Below, piece by piece: positions 20,774-31,864 of a stretch of DNA of 64,000 bases. This DNA is from Lithodes maja (lineage: Eukaryota > Arthropoda > Malacostraca > Decapoda > Lithodidae): NCBI GenBank assembly GCA_037953745.1, contig JBAKBP010001617.1:124001-188000 (forward strand), read 5' to 3'. The notes under the pieces are model-generated. The model was not told where the DNA came from. It did not search any database and saw only the letters and a list, made by a program, of their open reading frames with translations. Made by a program: the position numbers and the translations under genes. Each line of letters starts with the position of its first letter. Position 1 is the first letter of the stretch.

Positions 20774-21793
20774 TCATCCTTGCTCCGTCGTGGTGTGTAT
20801 AGGGACTGGCGTTGTGTTGCTGCTGGTGTCTGCTGGTGGTGGTGTTTCGCCTGGGGGTGGTGCCGGTGAGCCTCCTGTCGAGTGTTTGGCAGTGCTGATG
20901 GGAGAGGAGTGAGTAGACTTGGGCTTCTTCCGTAGATGTTGCCTGTTTCTTCTATATATCTGTCCTTCCTCTGACTTCACAACATAATTATGATCTAGGG
21001 TTAATTTGTCTGTCAATTGTTGCTTGAGGCCACTCCTTACTGCCTGATACGATGGGTTGCATTCTTACGATGTCACCACCGTTGTTTAGAGGATCGAGAT
21101 TTCTACGTTCGGCATACCTCTCGGATATGTTCCTCCTTTTATTTTGACATTTTGACCTGTCATCATTGAGCAAGGGTGATGCTGGTCTTAGCTTACAGGA
21201 AGAAATTGGAATAAGTGTTCTTGTATTCCTGCCAAATATGTTCTGTACAGGGCTAGTTTCAGTGTCCTCTGAGGGGATGTTCCTCCAATTCATCAGTCCT
21301 ATGTACGGGTCCTCCCCTGCTGCCTTGCTCTTTCTCATTATTCGTTTTGCTGTTTTTACTGTCGTTTCAGCTGATCCATTCGCTTTGCTGTTTCCCGGGC
21401 TAATTGTTTCATGTCCAAAGTTCCACTGTCTTGTAAACCTGCTAAACTCCGCTGACGTGTACTGAGGCCTGTTGTCGCTTATTACAATATCTGGAATTCC
21501 ATGTATGGCGAAGTGAAGTTTCAGTTTATCGATCACCGTAGACGATGTTGTATCAGGTAGGGGGTCTACTTCATAGAACTTGCTGTAATAATCGACAGTG
21601 ACCATGTAGTATTTTCCAGCCCAGATAAAGAGATCAGTTCCAACTTTCTGCCACGGGTGTTTCGGTACATCGTGAAGTTGAAGGGGTTCAGCAGCTTGTT
21701 TATCCGCAAATGTTGCACAAACACCACAGATCTCCACATACTGTCAAATTTCGGCAGACATTCCTGGCCAGTACACCAAATCACGAGCTCTCC
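20774..21793 (-). pseudogene. pol: Pol C-terminal part: integrase
   Basis: Continues after the nested MITE. Zinc-finger C..C (CGVCATFADKQA), then the DDE core: VGTDLFIWAGKYYMVTVDYY (first Asp), DIVISDNRPQYTS (second Asp; Arg replaces the usual Gly), ISPGNSKANGSAETTVKTAK (Glu). A GPY/F-like tail follows after a one-base shift near 21010 (LDHNYVVKSEEGQIYRRNRQ), ending in a Pro/Thr-rich stretch. Integrase would insert element cDNA. All three acidic residues remain but the frame is broken twice. Confidence 0.82.
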
Positions 21794-21797
21794 TTAA

Positions 21798-22530
21798 CCC
21801 TGCTCAGGCATATTGGCCCCATATGGGCCAAAATATATGCGTAAAACAGGTTTTTCGCGAATATTTCACGGCCGGAGGCCGATGGCAAGAAGTTTTTAAG
21901 ACGAGCAGTCAGTCCGCATCGTCCTACAACTGGGAGAGGGTGTGAGCCGCCGCTCTCTCTCCTCCCCTTTCCTGTACCAACCTGTCCGGTCACCATATGG
22001 GGTCCATAATCCCAAATGTGTACTACAAATTTCCCCTTCCTATCAAACTTTTTTTAGCCCCAGAGTTCTGCCTTGTTGTCACCCAAGACCCTCAGCCATA
22101 CCCTCCACAGCCATGCAACCAAATTAATCCAGCTTATGTATTGTATGAGATATGCCTCACTTTTGTTGACCCTTATTTTCACTATTTTTTTTTTTTTTAT
22201 ATATATATCTTCATGGTGTAATGCATAAGGTGTTGATATTCGGTGTGAGCGTCCTGGGTTCGAATCCACGGACTGCCACATGTGTTTGTAATATTTCATT
22301 AATCGATTTTAGGAGTAGAGTTGGTTGTTGGATAGAACATAATAATTAATATTTACAGTAGTGTAATTTGCTCTTAACACAATATTAAGCATTAATTGTA
22401 GTTTCTATTGGTAACAAGAAATTTAAAATCCATCAATCAGTTTTTGGGTGATAGCCGTTTAAAATGCCGGTCCCCATATGGGGCCACATTGCTAATTTTG
22501 TTACACTTCTGGAGCATTACCTGAGCAGGG
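21798..22530. mobile_element. TTAA-flanked MITE (piggyBac-type) in the integrase
   Basis: 733 bp flanked by TTAA (21794-21797, 22531-22534). Terminal repeats CCCTGCTCAGG and CCTGAGCAGGG are exact inverse copies. Subterminal palindromic blocks around CCCCATATGGGG recur at 21815, 21990 and 22472. No transposase. With one TTAA retained, the integrase frame reads straight through, so the insertion is recent and precise. Confidence 0.88.
22208..22282 (+). repeat. tRNA-like sequence inside the MITE
   Basis: A-box-like TGGTGTAATGCATAAGG and B box GGGTTCGAATCC at tRNA spacing, preceded by poly-T/(TA)n. The acceptor arms do not pair, so it is a tRNA-derived repeat, not a gene. Confidence 0.45.
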
Positions 22531-23650
22531 TTAAACATAAGTTGATGCCAAGATGACCTGCATGTACTTTCCCCTTGATTTCCCGACGACATGATTCTGG
22601 AATTACCAATCGTTCACCTCTGTATATTACTCCATCTTGCACAGATAATTCATCCCTAAAGTTGTAGTATGGCAGGACACACGTAGGTAGAGAGGTTTTA
22701 TCTTCAGTCCATCCTTTTGTAATGATCTCACTCAACTTGACGAGTGTAGAATCTTGCAATGTGGCACTTCTGATGCTATCCAGACGATCAGGTTTCACTG
22801 GAGATAGTGTGACATTGTTGATTGTCACCTGTTCAGTAAGGGGTACGTCACTAGTCGGGGCTCGTGAAAGTGCATCAGCCACAGGTATGTCTTTCCCAGG
22901 TTTGTAGGATAGGGAGAAACTATAATCTTGAGCTCGGGGCATCATCTCTTGTAGCCTTCTTGGAGCTTTAGAGAGAGGTTTTAGATTAATAGACTCCAAA
23001 GGTTTGTGGTCTGTGTTCACTTTAATTTAGCGGCCATACATATAATGGTGAAATTTCTCGAGACCAAAAAGGACAGCCAACATCTCCTTCACGATTTGGG
23101 CATATCTCCTCTCTGCAGTTGATAATGTTCGGCTTGCATATACGACAGGCTTCCCCTCCTGCCATAGAACTGCTCCTAGCCCATACTCACTGGCGTCAGC
23201 TTCGAGAGTTACGTCCCGAGTCGGATCATAAAATGCTAGCACCGGCGAACTTGAAACCATTTCCTTTAGTTTCTCGAATGCTTGCTGTTGTGTGCTTGAC
23301 CAGTTCCACTTGACATCCTTTTTCAGAAGATTATGGAGTGGTTGCATAATTTCTGCTGCTTTCGGTACAAATTTAGTAACATAGTTGATCAAACCTAGGA
23401 AACTTCTTAGTTCGTCTATCTTGCTAAGTGGTCGCATTTCAGTGATCGCTTTCACTTTCTCAGGGTCTGCCTTCAAACCCTCCTTTGTAATCATATGTCC
23501 CATGAAGTTTATAACACTCAGTCTCAGTTCTAGCTTTTCTCTGTTCAACTTTATACCCAGAGTAGCGCATCGCCCCAGCAAACCATCCAGATGTCGATCA
23601 TGTTCTTCAGTGGTCTTGCCATGTATAACTATGCCATCAGCAATACACAC
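22517..23650 (-). pseudogene. pol: Pol middle part: RT active site, RNase H, IN zinc finger start
   Basis: Resumes in the next frame at the RT active site, written CIADGIVIHG: the second of the two catalytic Asp residues is Gly. Then RNMRE-type thumb, GLINYVTKFVPKAAEIMQPL, RNase H with LEADASEYGLGAVLWQ, ERRYAQIVKEMLAVLFGLEK and NTDHKPLESI (the stop at about 23030 falls just before this motif), PVADALSRAP, then the HHCC zinc-finger start AGHLGINLC at the MITE junction. Frame and domain order are typical of Mag pol. Confidence 0.8.
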
Positions 23651-24609
23651 AACTCCAGGTACTGTATATCACTCACAGCTTCTAGAAGTTTCTTCTGGAA
23701 TATTTCAGCTGAAACATTCATTCCAAATGGTAATCTGAGCCATCTATACCTCCCAAAACAAGTTTGGAAAGTGGTCAGTAAGCTTGACTCTTCATCCAGC
23801 TTGATGTGCCAATATCCTGATGAAAGATCAACTTTGGAGAAAACAGTTGAGTGCCTGAGTTGATGCAATGTATCTTCAAGAATAGGCAATACAAAATGTT
23901 CCCTTTTTAGAGCTTTGTTAAATTCATGTGGATCGATACATATTCTAAGTTTTCCATTTTTCTTTAAGGTTACTACCACTTGACTCACCCAAGGTGTCGG
24001 TTCATCCACCGGTACAATTACTCCTAGGGATTCTAGTTTTGTCAGCTCCTCACTAAGTTTAGGTCGAATGGCGATCGGGATCCGTCTAGATGGCATGATG
24101 ACTGGTTTGATTGAAGGGTCTGTGTTAAGGTGCTGCAATCCAGGTAACGAACCCAATTCACCATCAAAAACATGCTCAAACTCTCCCACTGAGACCTTCG
24201 ATACTCGTTCAAAGTTGTCATTTTGCACAGTAACCAGTCCCATTGCTTCACTTGCTTTGAATCCGAGAATAGGAGTGTATTCACCTTCGTACACCAGAAA
24301 TTCAACTGAATACTTCTTTTTATTTTGTGGGTTTCTCACAGTTGTTCGGCATGTCCCCATGGTGTTCAGCTCAGAGTCATTCCACATTTTTAAAGTACGC
24401 TTATCAGGCACAATTTTATCAGCAAACTGAACTGGCAACCTATTCACAGTTGCGCCGGGGTCAACCTGGAACACTATGTTTATACCACCGACGATCATCT
24501 TGCATTTTATCATTTTAGCATTAGAGTCAAGTTTCACCATATTAATCCACTCTTCCTCTGATGGTTCTTCTGCCACCAGATGGACCTGTTGTTTGTTTTG
24601 CTTGAACTG
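23629..24609 (-). pseudogene. pol: Pol N-terminal part: protease and RT fingers/palm
   Basis: Same frame as gag, directly after the TAG. Protease: FQVDPGATVNRLP has Pro where the catalytic D-T-G triad has Thr, so the enzyme is likely dead. RT: PWVSQVVVTLKKNGKLRICI (about 23960), KREHFVLPILEDTLHQL, motif A FSKVDLSSGYWHIKLDEESS (about 23820), FQTCFGRYRWLRLPFGMNVS. The frame ends prematurely at 23629 because one base is missing immediately before the active-site loop. Confidence 0.8.
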
Positions 24610-25347
24610 CTACTTTCGAGTGTTTTGTGGACATCTCGCTGCAAAATGGTTCAACTCGTTACATTGCATACATGTTTTACCGTAAGCAGGGCAGGACTCC
24701 TTTTTGAGGATATGAACATAGTTACAGAATCTACACTTTTGCTTTATCTTGTCCCTTGCTGGTTTTGAGTCACTGATAGTTACTTTGTGCACTCTCTCAG
24801 GTTTTAGTTCTCTATTTCGGGTATCTGCACCCTCTGATGCTCTACATAAGTCTATACACTGCTGCAATGTCAACTTCCGAATTTTGAGTAGTTCTTGTCG
24901 TGTAGTAGAGTCACGTATACCAATAACGATTCTATCTCGAAGCATGGAATCTAGACACTGTCCACAGTAGTTACATGTTTTTACTAGGATGCGAAGGTCA
25001 GTGTAGAAATTTTCAAAACTTTCTCCTTCCTCTTGACAGTGACGATTAAAGATGAACCTCTCGTAAGTTTCATTCACCTCCCTGACAGCATACTCGTTGA
25101 ATTTAGCCAAGATCTCCGCCACAGTCCTTTCTTCCGGTGGAGTAACAAAATGGAATCCTTCGTATACTTGCATTGCAGCATCAGCGAGGGTGTTCTCGAC
25201 AAGTGCCACTTGATAGTTTCTTGGTTTCGCCGTGAGGTTTGACAGGATACTAAAATTGTCCCAGCTCCTCTTGAACAACCTCCAATTACCAGCAGGGTCA
25301 GTACCAATAGCGAGGTGCGGAGGGGGAGAGATCTTGCTGTCAGCCAT
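24610..25347 (-). CDS. gag: Gag of the Mag-like element
   Basis: 245 codons from ATG at 25347 (MADSKISPPPHLAIGTD) to TAG at 24610-24612; an upstream in-frame ATG at 25413 lies in the leader. Capsid-like region: WRLFKRSWDNFSILSNLT, ATYEGFHF-like VYEGFHF, FNRHCQEEGESFENFYTDLR, and RDRIVIGIRD...QELLKIRKLTLQQCIDLC, all typical of Mag/SURL-type Gag. The C-terminus has two zinc knuckles: a variant CRFCNYVH...C and a canonical CMQCNELNHFAARC (C-x2-C-x4-H-x4-C). Gag would package the element RNA. The reading frame is intact. Pol follows in the same frame, separated only by the TAG. Confidence 0.85.
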   Translation of the reverse strand: MADSKISPPPHLAIGTDPAGNWRLFKRSWDNFSILSNLTAKPRNYQVALVENTLADAAMQVYEGFHFVTPPEERTVAEILAKFNEYAVREVNETYERFIFNRHCQEEGESFENFYTDLRILVKTCNYCGQCLDSMLRDRIVIGIRDSTTRQELLKIRKLTLQQCIDLCRASEGADTRNRELKPERVHKVTISDSKPARDKIKQKCRFCNYVHILKKESCPAYGKTCMQCNELNHFAARCPQNTRK

Positions 25348-25426
25348 GGTCAAAACTGAATAGATGATATGACGATAAAGTATTCCACTGACGTCGCCAG
25401 GCGTAGATTTCACCCAGCTGCCACCA

Positions 25427-25627
25427 TGTTACGTAATGTGGTAGGATAAGAATATGCTTGTATGGTGTCTGTAAGCCAACTCTTTTATTTATAATCACAT
25501 CAATGGACATTGGTTCGGTTCCTATGAACCGAGACATGAACAAACCCTATATTAACAAATCTATGGTTCGGTTCCAATGAACACTATAAACTATGAATCT
25601 ATTCAATAGGTTCGTATTCACGAAACA
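25427..25627 (-). repeat. 5' LTR of the Mag-like element
   Basis: 201 bp, matching the other LTR throughout. Would contain the promoter; no obvious TATA box is seen. Confidence 0.95.
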
Positions 25628-25708
25628 TTCAGTGTTAACCTGTAGTCTCCGGAGATCAAGAACAAAAAAAAGTGTAAAAGAACAGTAGTTGGTGAAGATA
25701 CCTTCAAA

Positions 25709-25711
<3 letters not shown>

Positions 25712-25762
<51 letters not shown>
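25712..25762. repeat. (TA)n microsatellite
   Basis: About 25 TA units. From 25763 to 26137 no gene or known repeat is visible. Confidence 0.95.
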
Positions 25763-25764
<2 letters not shown>

Positions 25765-26137
25765 ATATAATCATTATAATTATTAATAATTTTGTATATT
25801 ATTATTTTGTTTTATGGTGGAGCGATTTAATCCAACTTCAGAAGAACCTGCTATATACTGTAGACTTGGAGGGAATATTGCGACAGTACTTTAATACATA
25901 GATTCCTAAGGGTGCTTCCTAAACTGAGCAAGACCATCTGTTCTTAGGTTAAATTTTGTAAAGAAAACTTAGCTTGATTGAATGGGTAAACAGAAAAGGA
26001 CATACGCTGTAACAAATGAAGGGCATTATAAGGGTAGGAAGAAGGTCTATACAAACACGGGTATATTGAAAGTCACGTACACCTTTCTACCTATGTATTA
26101 GGTAGGCATATCACTTCCAATATACAGTACCTTTTAA

Positions 26138-26161
26138 GGGGGGATGGTTCACATTTTGGTC
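26138..26161 (+). mobile_element. Left end of an M1-type MITE carrying the 17-bp array
   Basis: GGGGGGATGGTTCACATTTTGGTC after TTTAA, comparable with the M1 ends at 13614 and 50085. Its other half is at 40707-40957, on the far side of the 14-kb gypsy insertion. The flank after the right end is TTCAA, a possible one-base-diverged duplication. Confidence 0.5.
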
Positions 26162-26521
26162 GATTTGTTCATATAGGCTATTTGTTCATATAGGCTATTT
26201 GTTCATATAGGCTATTTGTTCATATAGGCTATTTGTTCATATAGGCGATTTGTTCATATAGGCAATTTGTTCATATAGGCAATTTGTTCATATAGGCTAT
26301 TTGTTCATATAGGCTATTTGTTCATATAGGCTATTTGTTCATATAGGCTATTTGTTCATATAGGCTATTTGTTCATATAGGCGATTTGTTCATATAGGCA
26401 ATTTGTTCATATAGGCAATTTGTTCATATAGGCTATTTGTTCATATAGGCTATTTGTTCATATAGGCTATTTGTTCATATAGGCGATTTGTTCATATAGG
26501 CGATTTGTTCATATAGGCTAT
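26162..26521. repeat. 17-bp tandem array, left part, about 21 units
   Basis: Unit TTTGTTCATATAGGCTA with variants ending GCGA or GCAA arranged in a repeating order. Interrupted at 26521 by the gypsy element (duplication CTAT at 26518-26521) and resumed at 40515. Confidence 0.97.
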
Positions 26522-28945
26522 TGTTACGACTGGGGTTCAAATATATCAGGGCTCTTATTCATTGGACTAGTAATGGCATACATGTTACAACGGAAAGCGC
26601 TAGCTCCAACCTCTGAAGTATATTCCCAGTGAACAAAGAATACAAATACTCTCCAGAGTTCTATATGCAATAATAGGCTATCAAACTCTCAATAAATGTG
26701 CTTCTACTCTAGGCTTAATGTTATGTGAAAACAGCCTATTACTACCTATAACCGAAGGTGCTTGGTTATGGTATGCAAAGTAAGGTGGTAAGAGAAGTTA
26801 CAGCTTACGTTACTTTAATCAATAAATGTCAGGCACTCCTGCATGAAAGAAAGTGCACTAAAGTCCTTCAACACTAACAAGGAATCTTCTTTAAATGTTA
26901 GATGTTATAAAGATGCTCGTATCGGAAATGGAACCCAAAAAGGCAGGCAGTGGAACAATGCTCGTGCAGGCTATGCACACAAAAAGGCAGAATATATAAT
27001 GCCGTCGGAGCCAAGAATATCCTAAACACTACAACACTAATAATAATCGCCACAATGCAGTATTCCTATCAACAAAAAGTGCCTAAGTCGTTTGTGTCTC
27101 AATACATCAAACTAGGCTGCGAAATGCTTGTGTAATCATAAATGGGTATGCATAAAAAGAGTAATTAGGTTAATATACTTAATGTCTACTTTGATTGATA
27201 AAGTCTAGCTAGAGTCAATGATACGAGATACTGGTGCGCATGGCATGCTGCATAGCCTAGTGCAAATCTCAAGTCTGTGCGTCAAATATTACGTTATAAT
27301 GAAGGGACGTAGCTCTCTTGAGAAACCTTAACCTAACAAGTGCGCATGGGGGTAATTGGAAACGTCCCCCTGTGCTGACGTATTTGAGGTGTTTCCGTCA
27401 CTAAAATATTCATTGTACCATTAATAGCATTAATAATTATCCATATGCGCCTATTATGGGTTGATTATAAAGGTATTAACCTGAAACAACAATAAAACGA
27501 GTGAAAACAGCGTTTGGATGGTCAAAATCGGAGATATAGCCCGCGAGTTGTATAATGTATGGGTGAGGCAAACTGCTTTCCCACCAATTTCCCCCAAGGC
27601 CACTGAGACACAGTCGATCGATACTCTCTCTCTCTCTCTTGCACTCGCTTGCCATCAGTGATGACAACACCCTGCTTGCAACTCGCTAATGTTAGCACAA
27701 AAATATACCTCAGAATAAGGGAATAATAGGGAAAATAGGTGATAACTGAAGGAGAGGAGGAAAGTGGGGAAGGAGGGGAGGTAGAGGACTGAGATTTTGC
27801 ATGGCCCAGGGGCCAAAAAAAAAAATAAAAATAAAAAAATAAAAATAGATTTTTTTTTTTTTTTTCGATGTCAAAAGTTGATTTTTTGTTTTACTTACTC
27901 TCAAGAGTCTTCCCGCAGTCCGCCGGGGGAACTCTTAAGAGTCTCCCCGCAGTTCCCGGGTTAATACCGAAGTATTAAGCGTTCTCCTGGCGTACCTCAA
28001 AGACAAACAATCGAGACTAGAACAGTGCAGAATGTTATAGGCAAAAAGCCCTCATTCGTGCATGCTCTACTCTCAATGGCACACAGACTAGAATTTACTC
28101 AATCAACTCCAGTTCTCAGGTATGTCGTGCCGCTTTTAACTAAAGCCAGCACTCATAGGAAACAATACCTATTATATCAGACTCCCAGTCTAGCATTATC
28201 TAATCCAGCAGAACACTAATAATTATAGGAAGCGGCAATATGAAAGCCAACCAATGCTTCGTGATCCACTTATCTTAACAACTAACATACACAGGTTATA
28301 TCAGACCTTAACACACAATACAACTGGCCAGCATGAAGCTGATTTTGCAGAGTTAACCAGAGGGGGTATAATATTAATAAAAGGTGGTGAAAGATATGGA
28401 AAATGAGAGAGATAGGCAGAGGAAAAGATTCTCAGGTGCGGAGCGGGGATAGATAGCAAGGGACAAAAAGATGGGTGTGTTCTAGAAACCAGATCTGAGG
28501 GAGAGAGTGGCGAGGAACTGTATATATACTCGCACTAGCTCGAGCCGCGTGGGAAAAAGGCGGTTACAAGTAAATCTAGCCACTAACAGAGCTCCCAGCA
28601 TGGTAAGGACCTCCCTCCACCAAACCCCGCGAGGCAGCCAGCCGTGACGTCATCGAGCGGGACAAAAAACACTGCGCGCCCCCTCTCACTCTGTTCTACT
28701 CCCTCTCTCTCTCCCAGATCCTATCATTACTAGTTAATGACAAAACATATACTTTACAATTAAATATATAAAGCCTTGACATGGGCGAAAACAAAGAGCC
28801 TTTCTGGATTGCCCATGACACAAGCTTTCATATGAAATAAAGCACACTCTAATACATAAACTGTAGCCCCATCCACTGCCCTGGCGATCCTAGTGAGTCA
28901 CTGTAGGACAAGCCATGCGGTTCTAACGGAGTGGTCAACGTCACA
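26522..28945 (-). repeat. LTR 1 (outer 3' LTR) with nested MITE
   Basis: 2,424 bp, of which 629 bp plus one TTAA are a MITE. LTR ends TGTTACGACTGGGG on the plus strand and ...GGTCAACGTCACA. The minus strand has a TATA-like GAGTATATATACAG near 28518-28531 and a start region about 30 bp on. Small ORFs within it are not conserved in kind and are not called. Confidence 0.93.
27332..27960. mobile_element. TTAA-flanked MITE, copy 1, inside LTR 1
   Basis: 629 bp, TTAA on both sides (27328-27331, 27961-27964). Left end CCTAACAAGTGCGCATGGGG; right end, inverted, CCCGGGAACTGCGGGGAGAC. The ends share only an imperfect CC.....A..TGCG. The right end holds two tandem blocks GRACTGCGGGRAGACTCTT. It is the reverse of copy 2 at 31865-32492. 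Confidence 0.88.
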
Positions 28946-28953
28946 CCCCCCCC
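28946..28953 (-). other. Polypurine tract before LTR 1
   Basis: The minus strand reads AAAATCTTGGGGGGGG directly before the LTR start TGTGACG. It would prime plus-strand cDNA synthesis. The same tract precedes LTR 2 at 35049. Confidence 0.8.
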
Positions 28954-29438
28954 AAGATTTTTCTCAGAGGCCCCAAGGCTCACAAAAATCTGATGGTTAG
29001 AACCCATGCTATATCTCCACTTCCCATCACCCAGCGGCAGTAAAATATCTGGCACAGTTCTTCAACAAAACATATTTTTAAAATTATAACCCTCCCAACA
29101 CAATAGGTTAAATTATAATTATGTAGTTATGCTCCTCAAGAGCGAGCTTCTCTAGCCCAGCCTTCTGAGAGGAGTGCAACTCAGAATTACTGCTATAACA
29201 CACTGAAAAAATTCAACTATCAAAGAAAGTTTTTTATTTGATTTTTATGTTTATAATTTGTTTATTTCGGCTGTACTATAGGGGCAAGCCTAGTTTTTTC
29301 TTCTATACCAAACGCTCAACTCCTGCTTTACGACCCAATACGCTGGGCTACAACCGCGAGCCAACAAGCACCAAGCGCAAAATACTATTCAAACTAAAGC
29401 AGGAGGCTACCCGTGTGTCAATCTACCCAGGATCATAA

Positions 29439-30626
29439 TTATACCCTTGAACGACCATCTGCAACCACGTTGTCACAACCGGCAATATGGCGTATGTCCA
29501 GGTTATATACCAATAACCTTAGTGACCACCTGGTCAGCCTCATATTCCGATTGTGAAACTGGTCCAAGAACTTGAGAGGGTGATGATCTGGGTAAACTAC
29601 AACGACCGGACCATAGGCTGGAACACAGACCTCGAAATGCCTCAGAGCAAGTACAACAGCCAGCAGCTCCTCCTCGACAACAGAGCAGCTCCCCTGGGCC
29701 GAATTGTACTTCTCCGAGCAGAAACTAACAGGATGCTCCAGCCCATCATCGTCCTTTTCCACAAGGACGGCACAAGCCCCCACACCACTAGCCTCCGTTG
29801 CTAGTTGGGAAGGTAGGCTAAAGTCAGGGGCCCTGAGGATCGGGTGAGTGCACAACAGGTGTTTTACTTCTCTAAACACCTTCTCACACTCAGGCGCCCA
29901 ATTGAACTTCTTATCCTTCCAGTTATCCTCCACCTGAGCTTGACTGTCCCATTCTCCTTCTCCACCTTGACTGCTAAACGTCATCACAGGCACAGTGAGA
30001 GGCTCAGGGGGGTGCCTCTCATACTCCTTCATGGGATTAACATGACATAACTGATTGCGCTTCCGTCTGTCTGGAGTGGCTACCAAGTAAACCAGGTCCG
30101 ATAGCTCCTCCACCACCCTATAAGGACCAGCGTACTTCGTGGATAAGGGGTGACCTACAAGGGGCAGTAGAATCAACACCTCCTGACCCACGTGAAACTC
30201 CCTGAGTTCAACCTTGAGGTCGTACCTGTCCTTCATGAGGGCCTGAGAGCTAGTTAAATTACGGCCAGCCAACTCCAGACTGCGCAACATCCGTTCTCGA
30301 CTGTTGAGGACACACTTGAGCATAGAACAAGGTTTTTCTGCGCCCTCCCATACTTCTTCAACCATATGGAGAGGCCCTCTGACACGGTGTCCAAAGACGA
30401 GCTCATTAGGGCTGAATCCCAAACTTTCCCCAGGTACCTCCCGTGCAGCAAACAAAACAACATGAATCTCCTGCGGGCAACCATACCGGGAAAAATACAC
30501 TAGCAAGCTTCGGACCACCGTCTTCGCCGACCCATTTCTCATAGGGTACGCGTCAGGGTACCTTGTTGCCACACCTCCCGACTGTGCAACACTGTCCTCC
30601 TTCAACTCGACAGCACCGGTACCACA
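29439..30626 (-). pseudogene. Internal region 1: integrase remnant plus RNase H
   Basis: Downstream part of the fused ORF in copy 1, separated from the upstream part by a single nonsense codon at 30627-30629 (TAA where copy 2 has a Glu codon). Order: GGVATRYPDAYPMRNGSAKT and FSRYGCPQE (start of an integrase core whose first catalytic Asp and middle are gone), SLGFSPNELVFGHRVRGPL (core end), KYAGPYRVVEELSD (GPY/F module), then KFNWAPECEKVF, LATEASGVGACAVLVEKDDD, VEEELLAVVLALRHFE, YPDHHPLKFL and DNVVADGRSRV, a RNase H domain that keeps its end, unlike copy 2. RNase H after integrase is unusual for Ty3/gypsy. Confidence 0.8.
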
Positions 30627-31864
30627 TTAAAAAACCTCCAGGTCTTCCAATTGCAACTTACGAATGTCCGAAGGAGTAAGCCTATCCAAGTGTTTGCGAA
30701 ACAACTCATGCCCCCCTCCTACATTAAGTTTGGCCTCCCGTTGCTCTCTCTCTGCATACCGTTGCTGTCTCATCGTCTTTTTAAGCCCATCCACTGCCCC
30801 TTCAGGAACAGTTACTGGGTCTTCTTCAGACTCGATATTTGGTCCTAATACTGAGTCCCCGAGAATGTCCGCTGATACTAAACTCTCAACCGCATCAACT
30901 TTCAACCCCTTCTCGGTACCCTTCCTCCGCTGATCTAAAGATTGTTGACCAGAATGTGACTCCCTGGATGCAGAATCTCCGGTGACAACACACGCCATAG
31001 GCTGCACCGGACACTTCTCAACCCACTCCTGCTCCTCCCTACTCACGTCGGCCAGCTTCTCGGCAACGACCAAGGGTGGAGCCTCAGAAGTAGGTCCCGC
31101 AAAGTCGTTGCCGAGAAGGAGGTCGACGCCCCCAACAGGCAACTTCTCCACAATTCCTACATCCAGGTCCCGAGTCACACCATCAACTTCCACCTTCATT
31201 CTTACAAGCGGGTATGACCTTGTCGCATTAACTCCCTGAACCACAATCACCCGCGCCGTATTGACAGGTTTACCAGTGAAATTTCTCAACAGTGTTTGCG
31301 ATGCCCCAGTGTCACGCAAAATTCTCACCTCATGTCTTCTACCCCCCCACTCCACACAACCGAGTCCCCTGTGGTCACTAAAGGCATCACGGACAGGGAA
31401 TAAGCCTTCCGGATCCTTCTGCACTGGCAGTGTATTTACCTCGGAAGAAATGCCTCTAACAAACTCCGATGTCCTCTTGAACACTCCAATGCCGTGAGCA
31501 AAAGACACGGCTGCCGGAGGAGGTCGACTAGGGCACTCATTTGCCTTATGACCCTCCTGGTGGCAACTAAAACACATAAATTTCGGTTTCGGCTTATACT
31601 GTGATGTAAAAGGCCCCTGACTTTTCACATACGGTGTGGTGTAAGGTTTGGATTCAGTTTTAGTTTCATGGCTCTTCTGTTTAAATGTGTCATTGTTCCG
31701 GGGAGGGGGAGGATAACGGTCCTTAGCACTTACATCGTACTTCTGTGAGGACCCGCAACCCCGAATCAACGACAGCCGTCGATCAGCCATTTCTGCTGCT
31801 TCGACTAGAGTTCTTGGGTTTTTCTCCTTCAAGTTCAAAGTTAGATCACCGCCCGTACTCTTAA
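30627..31864 (-). pseudogene. Internal region 1: Gag C-terminus and protease
   Basis: Continues from the MITE junction to the nonsense codon. Contains LKEKNPRTLVEAAEMADRRL, the zinc knuckle CFSCHQEGHKANEC, protease active site RDTGASQTLL with flap-like LLLGNDF, and a long linker ending RLTPSDIRKLQLEDLEVF. The frame is intact over 400 codons. Confidence 0.8.

Larger units (their letters stand above)
20285..25627 (-). mobile_element. Ty3/gypsy retrotransposon, Mag-like, complete but decayed
   Basis: 5,343 bp including a 733-bp nested MITE. Two 201-bp LTRs (20285-20485, 25427-25627) start TG and end CA and are essentially identical. The 5-bp duplication TTCAG flanks the element (20280-20284, 25628-25632). 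Reading the minus strand, the primer-binding region TGGTGGCAGCTGGG follows the 5' LTR directly, and a polypurine tract AAGGAGAAAGA precedes the 3' LTR. Gene order is gag-PR-RT-RNase H-IN. Damage: one stop between gag and pol, a protease motif change, a frameshift and Asp loss at the RT active site, a stop in RNase H, a MITE in IN and a frameshift in the IN tail. Near-identical LTRs imply recent insertion. Confidence 0.93.

Noticed and set aside
24042..24430. Plus- and alternate-frame ORFs across the gypsy pol regions
   Set aside because: Shadow frames of the minus-strand RT and protease.
26843..27135. LTR ORFs repeated three times (26843, 33582, 39048) as a possible accessory gene
   Set aside because: They recur only because the LTR does; the peptides have no domain, lie opposite to the element's transcription and overlap in two frames.
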